Assembly (NCBI GenBank): GCA_026393575.1
Contig: JAPKZX010000036.1
Span: 1 to 37,566, forward strand
Direction: 5' to 3'
Length of the DNA: 37,566 nucleotides
DNA from: Actinomycetota bacterium
Lineage (GTDB): Bacteria > Actinomycetota > Acidimicrobiia > Acidimicrobiales > Ilumatobacteraceae
The notes under the pieces were generated by a model that saw nothing but the letters and a program-made list of their open reading frames with translations, ran no database searches and was not told the origin of the DNA. Below, one piece after another: positions 16,745-24,861 of this stretch; within the stretch, counting starts at the first letter, position 1; every line of letters starts with the position of its first letter. The position numbers and the translations under genes were made by a program.

Positions 16745-18520
16745 TTACTCCACCACCTTTGGCGTTGCCATTGCGGCAAGTACTTCGCGGTACTTCTCAT
16801 TGGTCTCTAACAACTCATGATGACTTCCAGATGCCGCAATGACGCCTTCGTCTAGCAATACTGCCCTGTCGGCCAACTCAATAGTTGCGGGGCGATGTGC
16901 AATCACCAATGTTGTACGTCCGCGCATCACGGTGGCAAGGGCATCGCGAATCTCGTGCTCTTTCGTTGGGTCTACAGCAGAGGTTGCATCGTCGAGCACC
17001 AACACACGCGGGTCAGCAACAATTGCTCGCGCAATCGCAATACGTTGACGCTGGCCACCAGACAATGAGAATCCGCGTTCACCCAACACGGTGTCGTACT
17101 TTTCAGGTAACTGCATTATGAACTCATGCGCGCCTGCAAGCTTTGCAGCCCTCACCACAACATCAGAGTCAATCCCCGGCTTGGCGAATGCAATATTCGA
17201 TGACACCGTGTCATGAAACAAGAGCGTGTCTTCGAAAACCACACCAACTGAACGGCGCAACTCGGATAGCCGCAGTTCGCGTAGATCTATCCCATCAAGG
17301 GCGATGCCCCCAGTTTGTGGGTCATAGAAACGAAGAAGCAATCGCGCAATAGTGGACTTACCCGAACCTGTCGCACCAACAATTGCAACAGATTCTCCAG
17401 GCTGTACTTCTAATGTCAACCCTTCTAAAACACGCACATCTGTATGTCCAATGTCGTATCCGAAACGAATATTCTGAAAACTCAACGCACCAGTCGGTTG
17501 AGCAAGTCCTGCCTTTGGCAAATGCTTTGATTTCGCTGGATCTTTAATTGCTGGTTCTTCCGACAAAATCTCATTGACACGCAATAACGCAGACGCTGCA
17601 CGTTGACCAAAGGCAATCGTCATACCAATGTTGCGCATCGGCCAAATAAGCATCGTGAGGTACGTGTTGAATGCAACTAATCCACCCAGTGTCATGTCTC
17701 CGGTGATGACTCGATGCCCACCGAGACCAAGTACCGCAACAAGTCCAAGTGACGGCAGTAAGTCAATAGCGGGCAAGAAGCGACTGCGAATGTATGCAGC
17801 CTTCATTGATTCGCGACGAATGTCATCGGCCTCAGTCTGCAACTTGGCCTGCTGCACCCCTTCTGCACCAAAGCCCTTAATCACGCGTACGCCAGACACC
17901 GTTTCTTCCACCACATTGGCCAATTGAGCCTGCTCTTGTTGCACCGCCAACACTGCGGGGTGAATCTTGTTGGAGAATCGACGAGCCGACACGTTGATGA
18001 ATGGCAATGGAGCCAATGACACGGCAGCAAGAATTGGATCGGAGAAGAACAAGATGACAACGACACCGAGAACCATGGTGATCTGAGACACGAAAATAGG
18101 AATGTTGACAACAAACCCTTGTACTTGTTGCAGGTCACTCGATGAACGGCTCATGAGTTGACCCGTTTGAGCCTTGTCGTGGAAGCCAACGTGCAACCCT
18201 TGAATCTGCGCAAACAGCCGCTCTCGTAAATAGGTTTCTGTTAAACGTGATTCACGAAATGCAAAGTAACGCCTACACGCCGCAAAGAATCCAGCAACTG
18301 TTGCCGCAGCAAGAATCAACATGGTCCAGAAAACAAGAGAACCGTCTTTTTCGATACCTTTGTCAATAGCTAGTCGTGTGAGCTGGGGAACTGCGACCTT
18401 TCCCAAGGTCCACGCCAACCCAACACCAGCGCCCATGCTGAGGCCACGTACCTGCAAACGAAGAGTCGCAATAAGAAGGCGCCAGCCCTCTCGTGTCACA
18501 CCCTTCGATTCTTCAGTCAT
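16745..18520 (-). CDS. ABC exporter half-transporter (degenerate half of a heterodimer)
   Basis: 591 residues: six membrane helices (about 20-310) and an ATPase domain from about 345. Walker A is VGATGSGKST (381-390) and the signature is the canonical LSGGQ (486-490). Walker B is VLVLDDATSAVD, so the catalytic Glu is replaced by Asp511. The Q-loop has Glu for Gln (VVFEDTLLF), which I know from related actinobacterial half-transporters. The degenerate site of the pair would combine this Walker A/B with the LSAGE signature of the partner. The substrate is unknown. It follows the F420-type oxidoreductase stop by 3 bp, so the exporter is co-expressed with that enzyme and the thioesterase. Confidence 0.93.
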   Translation of the reverse strand: MTEESKGVTREGWRLLIATLRLQVRGLSMGAGVGLAWTLGKVAVPQLTRLAIDKGIEKDGSLVFWTMLILAAATVAGFFAACRRYFAFRESRLTETYLRERLFAQIQGLHVGFHDKAQTGQLMSRSSSDLQQVQGFVVNIPIFVSQITMVLGVVVILFFSDPILAAVSLAPLPFINVSARRFSNKIHPAVLAVQQEQAQLANVVEETVSGVRVIKGFGAEGVQQAKLQTEADDIRRESMKAAYIRSRFLPAIDLLPSLGLVAVLGLGGHRVITGDMTLGGLVAFNTYLTMLIWPMRNIGMTIAFGQRAASALLRVNEILSEEPAIKDPAKSKHLPKAGLAQPTGALSFQNIRFGYDIGHTDVRVLEGLTLEVQPGESVAIVGATGSGKSTIARLLLRFYDPQTGGIALDGIDLRELRLSELRRSVGVVFEDTLLFHDTVSSNIAFAKPGIDSDVVVRAAKLAGAHEFIMQLPEKYDTVLGERGFSLSGGQRQRIAIARAIVADPRVLVLDDATSAVDPTKEHEIRDALATVMRGRTTLVIAHRPATIELADRAVLLDEGVIAASGSHHELLETNEKYREVLAAMATPKVVE

Positions 18521-18523
18521 GGA

Positions 18524-19537
18524 TTATTTGTGCGCTGCAGGTGAAAGTGATTTCACAGCATCCCAGTAGTTCAGTTCTGGGTCGAACGGCATCATTGCCA
18601 GAGTTGAAGTAGTAACACCATTGTCGAAGTATTGACGTATGCGATCACGACAGTATTCAGGAGACCCGTGCACGATTAATGCGTCGACAACCTCGTCAGG
18701 GATTGCAGCAAGCGCCGCTTTGCGGTCCCCTGCTTTCCAGTTGGTCCACATTCCCTGTAGTTCATCACCACGCCCAAGCCATGCATGGAAGTCTGCATAC
18801 ACGGGCACGTTCAAATACGCTGCAATAGCAAATCGTGCTGCTGCACGAACAACATCTTTGTTTTCGGAAGGACATACAAAGATGCGTGCAACAATTTCCT
18901 TCGGAGTTCCTTCGGCAGCGGTGTGCACTACTTCTGCAACACGAGTGACATCTTCTGCACTCAGCCAGTTGATGATTGCGCCATCAGCTTCGCGCGCCGC
19001 AAGACGCAACATTCCTTCGCGCAAGGCTGCAACCAGAATCTGTGGCTTTGCTTCAGGACGAATACCAAGACGGAAACCATCAATGTTGAATGTGTCGTAC
19101 TGCTTGGTGACTTTCTCTCCTGTCAGAGCGTCGTTCAGGAACCGAACCACATCTCGAACCTTCTTGTAAGGCTCCTCAAATGGAATGCCATTCCACCGCT
19201 GCACGATCACATTGCTTGACGAACCAATACCTATTGCGAATCTGCCAGGTGCAGCGTCTGCCAACGTTGCTACAGATTGTGCAAAACAAGCAGGGCTACG
19301 CGTATATGCAGGAACTATTGCAGTTCCCAATCGCAAGCGTGGCTCCCAAGCAGCAGCTAATGCCAATGGTGTAAACGCATCAGCACCATCGGCCTCTGCA
19401 GACCAGATGTCGGTGTAACCCATATCTGCAAGTTCAGACAACTTGTCTTTGTGCGTATGCAAGTGACCAGGAAGTGGCACTGTCATTCCTGGGCGCACCG
19501 GCAATCCGTGTTGACCTTTTGCTCCGTATGCATTCAT
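18524..19537 (-). CDS. LLM-class F420-dependent oxidoreductase
   Basis: 337-residue luciferase-like TIM-barrel protein. Recognisable blocks are the DMGYTDIWSAEADGADAFTPL region, RLRLGTAIVPAYTRSP, GRFAIGIGSSSNVIVQRWNG and PQILVAALREGMLRLAAREADG. These match F420-binding oxidoreductases of actinobacteria. The substrate is unknown. Start ATG 19537 is preceded by GGAAAGGTGA, a strong Shine-Dalgarno overlapping the end of the thioesterase gene. It lies between a thioesterase and an ABC exporter pair in one tight operon, which suggests a shared acyl or lipid substrate (inference). Confidence 0.88.
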   Translation of the reverse strand: MNAYGAKGQHGLPVRPGMTVPLPGHLHTHKDKLSELADMGYTDIWSAEADGADAFTPLALAAAWEPRLRLGTAIVPAYTRSPACFAQSVATLADAAPGRFAIGIGSSSNVIVQRWNGIPFEEPYKKVRDVVRFLNDALTGEKVTKQYDTFNIDGFRLGIRPEAKPQILVAALREGMLRLAAREADGAIINWLSAEDVTRVAEVVHTAAEGTPKEIVARIFVCPSENKDVVRAAARFAIAAYLNVPVYADFHAWLGRGDELQGMWTNWKAGDRKAALAAIPDEVVDALIVHGSPEYCRDRIRQYFDNGVTTSTLAMMPFDPELNYWDAVKSLSPAAHK

Positions 19538-19539
19538 GA

Positions 19540-20343
19540 TTAATCACCTTTCCACATGCGAACAATGCAACTCTGACTGGCCGTTGCCATCAGGGTTCCG
19601 TCTTCCGCAAACATATGTACCAGCCCGTGGCCAAAGCCACGCGCTACACCTTGCACTCGTATATCGAGCAACACCCACGTTGTCGGCACCAAGTTCATCA
19701 CCCGCAGCGTGTTGTCGAGTGAGTTGCCGCCACCACGGATTCCCAATGCTTGCCCAACACCTCGTGGTACAAAATCTCCGAGGACACCAAGTGTCGCTGC
19801 ATCCACACCTTCAATTACTTGTGGCAGTCGAGCCCACATCACCGTTTGCCCATCACCTGGAGTGCCGTCGAGTTGTTCTTCGGAGCGCGCTTTCACCACA
19901 CGTTCTTCCATGAAGTCATGAATCGTGCCTTCAGAAATATGACGATGACGCCAATTCTTGTATTCGTCGGGCCTGCCAGCTTCAGGCGCCGTTACGAACT
20001 GACCCTCGTGTTCAAAATCTCTGTCACCGAGCGCAGCGTTTACCGTGATGATTTCTCGTTCTCCAACATGTCCAATCACGCGCGCTTGTGTAATGGCATT
20101 ACCCGCGACCGGTACATACACATCGATGTCCATCACTTCGCCAGGACGCGCGTAGCTGAGATATTGCGCGGTGGTCCAGATGACATTTCGCCCAGTGGTG
20201 CCTTCAAGTGCAGAAATTGCCGCACCTAATGCGCTGCCGCCGTACAAAAAGTTGCCGCCAGTGCACAAACGCAGATCGACGGGAAGAAACCATCGAAACG
20301 GATTATGTGTCTGCTGGAGACCGAGAAAAGCGCGAATGTCCAT
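19540..20343 (-). CDS. Acyl-CoA thioesterase, TesB-like double hotdog
   Basis: About 267 residues from ATG 20343. It is expected to hydrolyse acyl-CoA to free acid and CoA. Two hotdog repeats are visible: an N-terminal one with GGNFLYGGSALGAAI and YLSYARPGEV, and a C-terminal one with SLDNTLRV and GTLMATASQSCIVRM. The Asp of SLDN and Gln of ASQS match the catalytic Asp and Gln of E. coli TesB (SLDH and QEG). The start 20343 is preferred because GGGAG lies 5 nt upstream; an in-frame ATG at 20379 would add 12 residues. TAGGAT (20359-20354) may be its -10. First gene of the thioesterase-F420 enzyme-ABC-ABC operon. Confidence 0.85.
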   Translation of the reverse strand: MDIRAFLGLQQTHNPFRWFLPVDLRLCTGGNFLYGGSALGAAISALEGTTGRNVIWTTAQYLSYARPGEVMDIDVYVPVAGNAITQARVIGHVGEREIITVNAALGDRDFEHEGQFVTAPEAGRPDEYKNWRHRHISEGTIHDFMEERVVKARSEEQLDGTPGDGQTVMWARLPQVIEGVDAATLGVLGDFVPRGVGQALGIRGGGNSLDNTLRVMNLVPTTWVLLDIRVQGVARGFGHGLVHMFAEDGTLMATASQSCIVRMWKGD

Positions 20344-20403
20344 GGGCTCTCCCATCCTAGTTCGCGCCAAATTTTCCATAGGGCTCGAGACTTTTGCCTG
20401 GAC

Positions 20404-20415
20404 TAAGTTCGACGT
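20404..20415 (+). promoter_or_regulatory. Predicted -10 element of the amidase gene (leaderless)
   Basis: TAAGTT (20404-20409), 6 nt, then ATG at 20416. There is no Shine-Dalgarno upstream of this start. It is the same spacing as at the other predicted leaderless starts in the window. Confidence 0.4.
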
Positions 20416-21810
20416 ATGACAAATACACCCTGGCTTGGCGATGCATGCTCCCTAGTTGAAGAATTTAGGGCCGGTCGCCGGTCGCCACGTGAAGAAATGC
20501 AGGCAACGCTCGAAGCGGTGAAGAACAGCAAGCTGAACGCTGTCTCATTTGTTGACGAGGAAGGCGCACTTGAACGCGCTTCTCGTGCCGATATCTCATT
20601 GCCATTCGGCGGCATCCCTATGGGCGTGAAAGAACTCGACAACGTCACGGGCTGGCCAGCAACAGAAGCTTCTGTTCCGTTTGCAGATCGCAAAGCCACC
20701 TACACCGGCACCATGGTGACACGTCTTATTGAACGTGGTGGCGCAACTCATTTCGGTCTCACCACCGCAAGTGAATTTGGTGGCGTCAATGTCACACGCA
20801 CAGTTCTCAACGGCGTCACACGTAATCCATGGAATCTCGAACGCACACCAGGTGGATCATCCGGCGGTGGCGCAGCTGGCGTTGCCGGTGGCCTCTTTGC
20901 ATTGGGTACCGGCGGCGACGGTGGCGGCTCCATTCGTATACCTGCCGGTTTCAACGGCCTTGTCGGTTTGAAGGCCACATACGGTCGTATTCCTCGCGGG
21001 CCACACGCCGAGTACAGCAACCTCACGGTCACTATTGGCGGCATGACACGCAGTGTGCGCGACACTGCACGTTGGTTCGACATCTGCAATGGTCACGACA
21101 CAACAGATCCCTTGAGCCTTCCAAAAGTTTCCGGATGGGAAGCCGGATTAGGCAGCACTCCAGTTGCTGGCCTCAGAGTTGCCATTGTTCCTGATTGGGG
21201 TGGAGCAGTTGTTTCACCCGCAATGTGGAACGTGTTGCTGGAAGCAGCAGATCATCTTGTTGCCTCAGCCAAACTGCGTCGCATCGATGGTGTCAACACA
21301 GCATTGCCGCGCATGGGCGCAGCATGGAGCATTAGCGGCATGATCGAGATTGCTTCTGCACTTGGCGACATGTGGCCAGCGTGTGCAGATGACCTCACAC
21401 CAGAAATGCGTATGGGTCTGCAATTGACAGAGGGTCGATACAACGCATCAGAACGAGCCAAAATTGAAGCTCGCCGCACAGCCCTCAACATGCGCATGGC
21501 AGAAATCTTCCAGCAAGTCGACCTTGTCATCACCGCCTCAAACCCCGACGTTGCATTCATTGCAGAAGGACCACTTCCCAATACATTCGGTGGCGTCAAA
21601 GCTGGTGCCGGCAACAATGGTTTGCTTACATTCCCATGCAACCTTCACGGAAATCCCGGCATCTCAGTGCCAGCAGGAACTGTTGATGGATTACCAGTTG
21701 GTCTGCAGATCATCGGGCCGCATTTCAGCGAGCAAGTGTTGCTGGAATTAGCTCATGTTCTTGAACGTGAGCGTCCATGGCCATTGACAGCGCCGTCTGC
21801 TCCAATCTGA
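20416..21810 (+). CDS. Amidase (amidase signature family)
   Basis: 464 residues. The Ser-cisSer-Lys triad of the amidase signature family is present: Lys72 in GVKELDNV, the cis-Ser in PGGSSGG (about 148-149) and the nucleophile Ser172 in GTGGDGGGSIRIPAG. The C-terminal block PAGTVDGLPVGLQIIGP also fits. It hydrolyses a carboxamide in the cytoplasm. The sequence does not look like GatA of the tRNA amidotransferase: there are no gatB/gatC neighbours, and the N-terminus lacks the usual GatA opening. The specific substrate is unknown. It is divergent from the thioesterase operon and convergent with the acyl-CoA dehydrogenase gene. Confidence 0.92.
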   Translation: MTNTPWLGDACSLVEEFRAGRRSPREEMQATLEAVKNSKLNAVSFVDEEGALERASRADISLPFGGIPMGVKELDNVTGWPATEASVPFADRKATYTGTMVTRLIERGGATHFGLTTASEFGGVNVTRTVLNGVTRNPWNLERTPGGSSGGGAAGVAGGLFALGTGGDGGGSIRIPAGFNGLVGLKATYGRIPRGPHAEYSNLTVTIGGMTRSVRDTARWFDICNGHDTTDPLSLPKVSGWEAGLGSTPVAGLRVAIVPDWGGAVVSPAMWNVLLEAADHLVASAKLRRIDGVNTALPRMGAAWSISGMIEIASALGDMWPACADDLTPEMRMGLQLTEGRYNASERAKIEARRTALNMRMAEIFQQVDLVITASNPDVAFIAEGPLPNTFGGVKAGAGNNGLLTFPCNLHGNPGISVPAGTVDGLPVGLQIIGPHFSEQVLLELAHVLERERPWPLTAPSAPI

Positions 21811-21831
21811 TTCGGCAATAAAGCCACAAGA

Positions 21832-22989
21832 TCATTTTGTGAGACTGCGTCCCACAATTTCTTTCATAATCTCAGTTGTTCCACCGTAAATCGTTTGGAT
21901 TCTGCTGTCGGCCCATGCACGAGCAATTGGGTATTCCAACATGTATCCGTATCCACCATGTAGTTGCAGGCACTTGTCAACAACTTTGTTTTGCAACTCT
22001 GTGACCCAATACTTTGCGGCAGCAGATTGTTCTGCAGACAATTTTCCTTCGCAATGCAATTCAATACAACGGTCTACATACACCTGAGCAATTTGCACTT
22101 CAGTTGCAAGCTCTGCCAAAACAAACTTTGAATTCTGAAAGTTTGAGATGGATTGTCCGAAAGCTTTTCGCTCACGCGTGTAATCGAGCGTCCAGTTCAG
22201 GGCTGCAGACGCAACCTTGACGCCACCCACTGCCATACCAAGACGTTCCTGAGCGAGGTTTTGCATGAGGTACACAAAACCTTGTCCTTCAACACCCAAC
22301 ATGTTTTCTGCGGGCACTTCTACATCAACAAAAGACAACTCAGCCGTATCTTGCGCGTGCATTCCCAACTTGTTCAAGTTGCGACCACGTTCAAAACCTT
22401 TCATGCCTCGCTCTAATACCAAGAGAGACAAACCACGATGACCCGGCTGATCATTAGTACGTACCGTTGTAATTACGAGATCACTATTGATTCCGTTTGT
22501 AATGAATGTCTTTGAGCCGTTCACAATCCATGCATCGCCACGTTGTACTGCTGATGTACGCACGTTTGCCACGTCGCTTCCGGTATTTGGTTCGGTGATG
22601 GCAAGGGCACCAATCAATTCACCACGCACCATTTTTGGTAACCACCGCTGCTTTTGATCATCAGTTGCAAGGCCGAGGTAGTACGGCAACACGATGTCGT
22701 TGTGCAATGTCATTCCATTTGCACTACCGATGACGCCAGTCTCTGACACTTCTTCTTGCATGATGGCACCGAATTTGTAGTCGTCTACTCCGCCACCGCC
22801 GTATTGCTCTGGCACGTGGTAACCCAAGAAACCCAATGACCCTGCCTGTAACCAAATGTCACGTGGCACGATCTGGTCGGCTTCCCACTTTTCATGGTTC
22901 GGCACAATTTCTTTGTCGAGCCATTGGCGAAATGCTGCTCGAAATTGTTCGTGCTCTGCGTTGTAGATGGTGCGTTCGAAAGTTTCCAC
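21832..22989 (-). CDS. Acyl-CoA dehydrogenase, long-chain (ACADL-like)
   Basis: 385 residues, a typical flavin-dependent acyl-CoA dehydrogenase. It oxidises acyl-CoA to trans-2-enoyl-CoA and passes electrons to ETF. Visible blocks are LGYHVPEQYGG, ALAITEPNTGSDV (FAD/substrate binding), YTRERKAFGQ and LQLHGGYGYMLEYPIARAWAD. The C-terminal IYGGTTEIMKE lacks the Glu used by medium-chain enzymes (YEGT), while NLAQERL carries Glu248 at the position of the catalytic base of long-chain and isovaleryl-type enzymes. The start is GTG 22989. TAGTTT lies exactly 6 nt upstream and its TAG is the stop codon of the preceding membrane protein gene, so an internal leaderless promoter is possible. Confidence 0.94.
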   Translation of the reverse strand: METFERTIYNAEHEQFRAAFRQWLDKEIVPNHEKWEADQIVPRDIWLQAGSLGFLGYHVPEQYGGGGVDDYKFGAIMQEEVSETGVIGSANGMTLHNDIVLPYYLGLATDDQKQRWLPKMVRGELIGALAITEPNTGSDVANVRTSAVQRGDAWIVNGSKTFITNGINSDLVITTVRTNDQPGHRGLSLLVLERGMKGFERGRNLNKLGMHAQDTAELSFVDVEVPAENMLGVEGQGFVYLMQNLAQERLGMAVGGVKVASAALNWTLDYTRERKAFGQSISNFQNSKFVLAELATEVQIAQVYVDRCIELHCEGKLSAEQSAAAKYWVTELQNKVVDKCLQLHGGYGYMLEYPIARAWADSRIQTIYGGTTEIMKEIVGRSLTK

Positions 22990-23001
22990 TTCGCCAAACT
23001 A
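22990..23001 (-). promoter_or_regulatory. Possible internal leaderless promoter for the acyl-CoA dehydrogenase
   Basis: Minus strand TAGTTT (23001-22996), 6 nt, then GTG at 22989. The first three bases are also the stop codon of the upstream gene. There is no convincing Shine-Dalgarno before the GTG. Confidence 0.35.
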
Positions 23002-23733
23002 GGCCAAGACTGCGCGAGACACGAGGTCGGTGCCAAAAGCAGTGAGAATCGCCAAGTACAAAAGGCCTGTGGCAGCCATTACGGCCGAATAACTGCGCTC
23101 ACGCAAGGCAGCTCGCGTGACTTCAATCAGTACTGCCGTTGTAATGGCACACGCCACCCAGAACCAGCCGAGTGTCCCATTCCAACCATCGTCTACAGCG
23201 CCAGACAACACACTGAACATTCCTGTTGGTAACAACATGACTGCGACTTCAAGGGGCAGAACCCAGCGCAGCGCCGTTACTAATTCACTCAAGATGGAAC
23301 GTGGAAGACCTGGCTGCACCAAATACCAATGACCAAGAAGCATGGCGTCACTCACTGCACCCAAAAACACTGTTCCCACAATGACGCGCAACAGATTGAC
23401 AGTGATATTGCTTGCGCCATCTGTGGCGTGAATAGCGGCCGCAATCAAACCAATGAAACCAATCACTGGCGCTACAAGATCTAGGTGCACGTTCTTGCGA
23501 CGAATCGTTACGAGCGATACCACTGCGACTGCAATGGCGCTGATATCTCGTACGGGAAGAAAATCGGTGGCTATTCCCGCTGCTGCTGCGCCCGCGGCAA
23601 GCACCAAGAACGTTGCGCGAATAAGCCAGCTGTATCCAGCACTCATTTCGTGCTTGCGAGTAGTGAACCACAAGAACAACAGACCACCTGTGGCCCATTG
23701 AAGGAGAACTGTTGCTGCGTCGAGTTTGATCAT
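22999..23733 (-). CDS. Polytopic membrane protein of unknown function
   Basis: 244 residues with about seven hydrophobic segments (roughly 5-22, 33-53, 62-80, 87-106, 113-135, 150-180, 190-240) and short loops. I do not recognise a family. Notable residues in loops are HATDGAS (about 103-109), the HWYLVQPGLPRS stretch after the fifth segment and GWNGTLGWFW before a late helix. The central HWY resembles potential metal or haem contacts, but this is not evidence of function. It lies between an M24 peptidase (12 bp upstream) and an acyl-CoA dehydrogenase in a minus-strand run that begins with lpd. The good length, composition and position make it a real gene. Confidence 0.75.
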   Translation of the reverse strand: MIKLDAATVLLQWATGGLLFLWFTTRKHEMSAGYSWLIRATFLVLAAGAAAAGIATDFLPVRDISAIAVAVVSLVTIRRKNVHLDLVAPVIGFIGLIAAAIHATDGASNITVNLLRVIVGTVFLGAVSDAMLLGHWYLVQPGLPRSILSELVTALRWVLPLEVAVMLLPTGMFSVLSGAVDDGWNGTLGWFWVACAITTAVLIEVTRAALRERSYSAVMAATGLLYLAILTAFGTDLVSRAVLA

Positions 23734-23745
23734 TGTGCGCTTTGT

Positions 23746-24861
23746 CTAACGATCAAGAACAACGAGGTGATGATTGGCATGGTTCACGGGCTGGGGACCG
23801 TTCGCAGTGGCTACCACGATGTCTTCTAAGCGCATGCCCCACTTACCTGGAATGTAAATGCCTGGCTCCACGCTGTACGCATGCCCCGCAGCAATCGGCG
23901 TGCTGTTGCCTTTCACCATGTATGGGTCTTCATGCTCTTCCATGCCAATGCCATGACCAGTGCGGTGCACAAACCATTCGCCATACCCGGCTGCATCTAT
24001 AACGGCACGAGCAGCGGCGTCAACGCCTTCACACATTGTGCCTACCGTGCCTGCAGCAACTCCGGCAGCTTGTGCTTCAAATAACACTGCGTACGCATCT
24101 GCGATGTCTGTTGGAACTTCACCCAAGTGGACACATCGAGTGATGTCGCTGCAGTAACCATTCATAGTTCCGCCAAAGTCGCACAACACAATCTCGCCAA
24201 ATTGAATTACTCGATCTCCCGCGTGGTGGTGTGGGCTCGCTGCATTCTCTCCTGCAGCGACGATCGCAAAGTTCACTTTCTGGTGACCTTCAGCGATCAA
24301 TCGCGCCGAGATATCTGCCGATACTTCTGCTTCAGTACGACCAACAAGTGCAATGTCGCCTGCATGTAATTGAGCAGCCACTCTGTCGGCAGCAGCACCA
24401 GCGGCCACCAAGGCTGCGATTTCATCAGCATCCTTTCGAGAGCGCAATGCTTCCATCACAACAACGGACCGCACATAGGTTGACGAGGGGCGCAGAGCCA
24501 ACAGGTCGACAAGGAACCGTGACCACATCTGATCACCTACGGCAATAGTGCGTGCTGCACCCAACAACTCGTGTGCCAATGCCACTGGGTCATCTGTTTC
24601 GTTCCATGGTGCGAGCGAGAACACTGTGGGCATCTCCGTCACACGTGGTGCTTCAAGACGCGGAATAATCAACGACGCTTCACCATCACGCGGAACGACC
24701 AACAACGTCAATCGTTCGAGCGGCATCGCAAGATAGCCAGTGAGATACGGCAGGTCATGGCCCAACGACAAAATCAGTGCATCAACTCCGGTGCGAGCCA
24801 TTTCGGCACGCGCACGGTCGAGACGTGCTCGGAATGTGGACTCAGACGTAAGTGATTTCAT
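23746..24861 (-). CDS. M24 family metallopeptidase (Xaa-Pro aminopeptidase-like)
   Basis: 371 residues. The N-terminal creatinase-like domain (about 1-140) includes DALILSLGHDLPYLTGYLAMPLERLT, here seen as consecutive blocks. The C-terminal pita-bread domain has all five metal ligands: Asp in CDFGG, Asp in CSDITR, His in RTGHGIG, Glu in SVEPGIY and Glu in RLEDIVV. It probably cleaves N-terminal residues before proline in the cytoplasm with two metal ions; some members have other substrates. Its start overlaps the stop of lipBA by ATGA (24861-24858), so it is translationally coupled to lipoate synthesis, although no functional link is known to me. Confidence 0.92.
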   Translation of the reverse strand: MKSLTSESTFRARLDRARAEMARTGVDALILSLGHDLPYLTGYLAMPLERLTLLVVPRDGEASLIIPRLEAPRVTEMPTVFSLAPWNETDDPVALAHELLGAARTIAVGDQMWSRFLVDLLALRPSSTYVRSVVVMEALRSRKDADEIAALVAAGAAADRVAAQLHAGDIALVGRTEAEVSADISARLIAEGHQKVNFAIVAAGENAASPHHHAGDRVIQFGEIVLCDFGGTMNGYCSDITRCVHLGEVPTDIADAYAVLFEAQAAGVAAGTVGTMCEGVDAAARAVIDAAGYGEWFVHRTGHGIGMEEHEDPYMVKGNSTPIAAGHAYSVEPGIYIPGKWGMRLEDIVVATANGPQPVNHANHHLVVLDR

